Source: an uncultured Treponema sp.
Lineage (GTDB): Bacteria > Spirochaetota > Spirochaetia > Treponematales > Treponemataceae
NCBI GenBank assembly: GCA_937923945.1
Contig: CALDWC010000039.1
Span: 1-5,740 of the forward strand
Direction: 5' to 3'
Length of the DNA: 5,740 nt
Under the pieces are notes generated by a model. It worked only from the letters and a program-made list of their open reading frames with translations, searched no databases and had not been told where the DNA came from. Within the stretch, counting starts at the first letter, position 1. Each line of letters begins with the position of its first letter. The position numbers and the translations under genes are program-made. Positions 4,480 to 5,740 of this stretch are shown here, piece after piece.

Positions 4480-5688
4480 GTGATAGGTACGAGCGTGGTT
4501 TATTCTGTTTCGGAAATAACGTTTCAAATTAAAGAAATCTTTGAAACTGCGTTCGGTACCGTAACCGTCGAGGGCGAAATTTCCAACTGTCGTCCATCCA
4601 GCACAGGACATTTATATTTTACGTTAAAAGAAAAAACACGCACCGGTGAAGTCGCTCTTTCTGCTGTTATGTTTAAAAGCAGTTTTTCGCGTTTAAAGTT
4701 TAAACCCGTTGACGGCTTGAAAGTGCAGGCAACCGGCAATATTTCCGTATATGCCGAACGCGGTACCTACCAGATTATCGTCCAAAGTTTGGCGCTCGCC
4801 GGCGAAGGCGAAATCCTTAAAATGCTGGAAGAACGGAAACGCCGGCTTGAAGCGGAAGGGCTTTTTTCCCGTCCGCGCAAACCCTTGCCGACATTTGTGA
4901 CTGAAATCGCCGTTATAACGAGTCCGACCGGAGCTGCAGTGCGGGATATTATTAAAATTGCGCGAAAGCGTAATCCAAAAATACGCATTAACGTACTGCC
5001 GGCAGCTGTGCAAGGTGAGCAGGCGGCGGATTCTCTTCGGATGCAGCTTAGAACGGCGAACCGCTATAAACTGGGACAGGTGATTATTATCGGGCGGGGC
5101 GGTGGCTCCCTCGAAGACCTCTTGCCGTTTTCTGATGAAGCGCTTGTCCGCGAAATTGCGGCGTCGGAAATCCCCGTGGTTTCAGCGGTCGGACACGAAA
5201 TTGACGTGAGCCTTTCCGACTACGCGGCGGACGCGAGAGCCGCAACGCCTTCCGAAGCGAGTGAAATTACCGTGCCGCTTTTATCCGACCTCGTGCTGGA
5301 TGTGCAAAGTTACAAGCAAGAAATATCCGCCGAGATTACGGCACGGCTGGAACGTGTCCGTTTGATGATCGGAAGTCTTTCAAAAGAACATTTGGACTTA
5401 AAGTTTAAAAATATTACGCAGCCTTTTTTAATGCGACTCGACGATTGCCGGCAAGATTTAAAAACATCAATGAAAGAAATTATTGCGGCGCAAAAGCATC
5501 GGCTTGCATTGTGTACGCAACGACTCCAACTTTCTAATCCGAAAGCCATTCTCGCTCGCGGCTTTTCGATTGTTAAAAAAGCGGACGGCTCCGTGGTACG
5601 AGATGCGGCAGCTGTAAAAACAGGTGAAACGCTGGAAATCACACCGGCAGCGGGCTCGTTTTCGGTCAGCGTGTGTGAAAACCGGTAA
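4480..5688 (+). CDS. xseA: Exodeoxyribonuclease VII large subunit
   Basis: XseA is the catalytic subunit of exonuclease VII, which with several XseB small subunits cuts single-stranded DNA from both ends into oligonucleotides. The 402-residue frame is a normal length. The N-terminal OB fold is at about 7-110 (VEGEISNCRPSSTGHLYFTLK from 30). The catalytic domain has AVITSPTGAAVRDI at 144-157, GRGGGSLEDLLPFSDEALVR at 205-224 and SAVGHEIDVSLSDYAADARA at 235-254. A helical, coiled-coil-prone segment spans about 270-350, and the C-terminal ARGFSIV motif is at 359-365. The start is uncertain: GTG 4480 has AGGA only three bases away, while in-frame GTG 4495 has a weak AGG seven bases upstream. Both keep the conserved YSVSEIT segment. 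It is probably cotranscribed with tRNA-Lys. xseB is not in the window and may lie to the right. The stop codon overlaps the terminal hairpin. Confidence 0.95.
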   Translation: MIGTSVVYSVSEITFQIKEIFETAFGTVTVEGEISNCRPSSTGHLYFTLKEKTRTGEVALSAVMFKSSFSRLKFKPVDGLKVQATGNISVYAERGTYQIIVQSLALAGEGEILKMLEERKRRLEAEGLFSRPRKPLPTFVTEIAVITSPTGAAVRDIIKIARKRNPKIRINVLPAAVQGEQAADSLRMQLRTANRYKLGQVIIIGRGGGSLEDLLPFSDEALVREIAASEIPVVSAVGHEIDVSLSDYAADARAATPSEASEITVPLLSDLVLDVQSYKQEISAEITARLERVRLMIGSLSKEHLDLKFKNITQPFLMRLDDCRQDLKTSMKEIIAAQKHRLALCTQRLQLSNPKAILARGFSIVKKADGSVVRDAAAVKTGETLEITPAAGSFSVSVCENR

Positions 5689-5733
5689 GGAAACGCTGAT
5701 TAAAGGCTTGACGCCGTTTAACAGCGTTTCCTT
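5687..5733 (+). terminator. Hairpin after xseA, third copy of the repeat core
   Basis: AAGGAAACGCTG (5687-5698) pairs perfectly over 12 bases with CAGCGTTTCCTT (5722-5733). Inside, TTAAA/TTTAA and GGC/GCC extend the stem through single-base bulges to a TTGAC loop. The stem begins inside the TAA stop of xseA. T-rich bases follow (5730-5740, interrupted by A and G), so it is a plausible though imperfect terminator. Bases 5691-5715 are identical to 96-120 in repeat unit A. On the minus strand 5690-5731 reads ETLLNGVKPLISVS, close to KTLLTGVKPLISV in unit A. The rest of a repeat unit may lie just outside the window. Confidence 0.7.
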
Positions 5734-5740
5734 ATTGTTT

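Overview
The window looks like a chromosomal core-gene region of a spirochaete, most likely a Treponema. The basis is the minus-strand gene order rpsF-ssb-rpsR-rplI-dnaB, which I recall from Treponema pallidum, the moderate G+C content and the character of the proteins. The species cannot be fixed from this sequence. Every intact protein gene here belongs to a well-known family. No defence system, CRISPR array, transposase or phage gene is visible.

Layout. Bases 1-635 hold no convincing gene. They contain an AT-rich inverted repeat at the left edge, two diverged copies of a repeat unit (A about 88-204, B about 367-466) and a short tandem repeat between them. Bases 636-3998 carry a minus-strand cluster read right to left: rpsF (S6), ssb, rpsR (S18), rplI (L9), then a strong hairpin terminator, then dnaB. 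A consensus-like promoter at 4071-4099 and a structured leader precede rpsF. Bases 4100-4343 are a divergent intergenic region with a long rod-like inverted repeat (4156-4233) and a perfect 20-bp AT palindrome. On the plus strand a second consensus promoter (4344-4372) drives tRNA-Lys(UUU). xseA (exonuclease VII large subunit) follows 18 bases later with no visible terminator between them. A hairpin that overlaps the xseA stop codon ends the window. It is a third copy of the repeat core found at the left end.

How the genes relate. S6 and S18 bind each other on the 30S subunit, and L9 is a 50S protein. SSB coats the single-stranded DNA made by the DnaB helicase at the fork, and XseA degrades single-stranded DNA. 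The cluster therefore joins translation and replication functions. The terminator just before the dnaB ribosome binding site probably keeps helicase output well below that of the ribosomal proteins.

The least ordinary content is the repeat family at both ends of the window, with its conserved hairpin and peptide-like tail. Next come the structured non-coding stretches: the rplI leader, the dnaB leader and the divergent intergenic rod.
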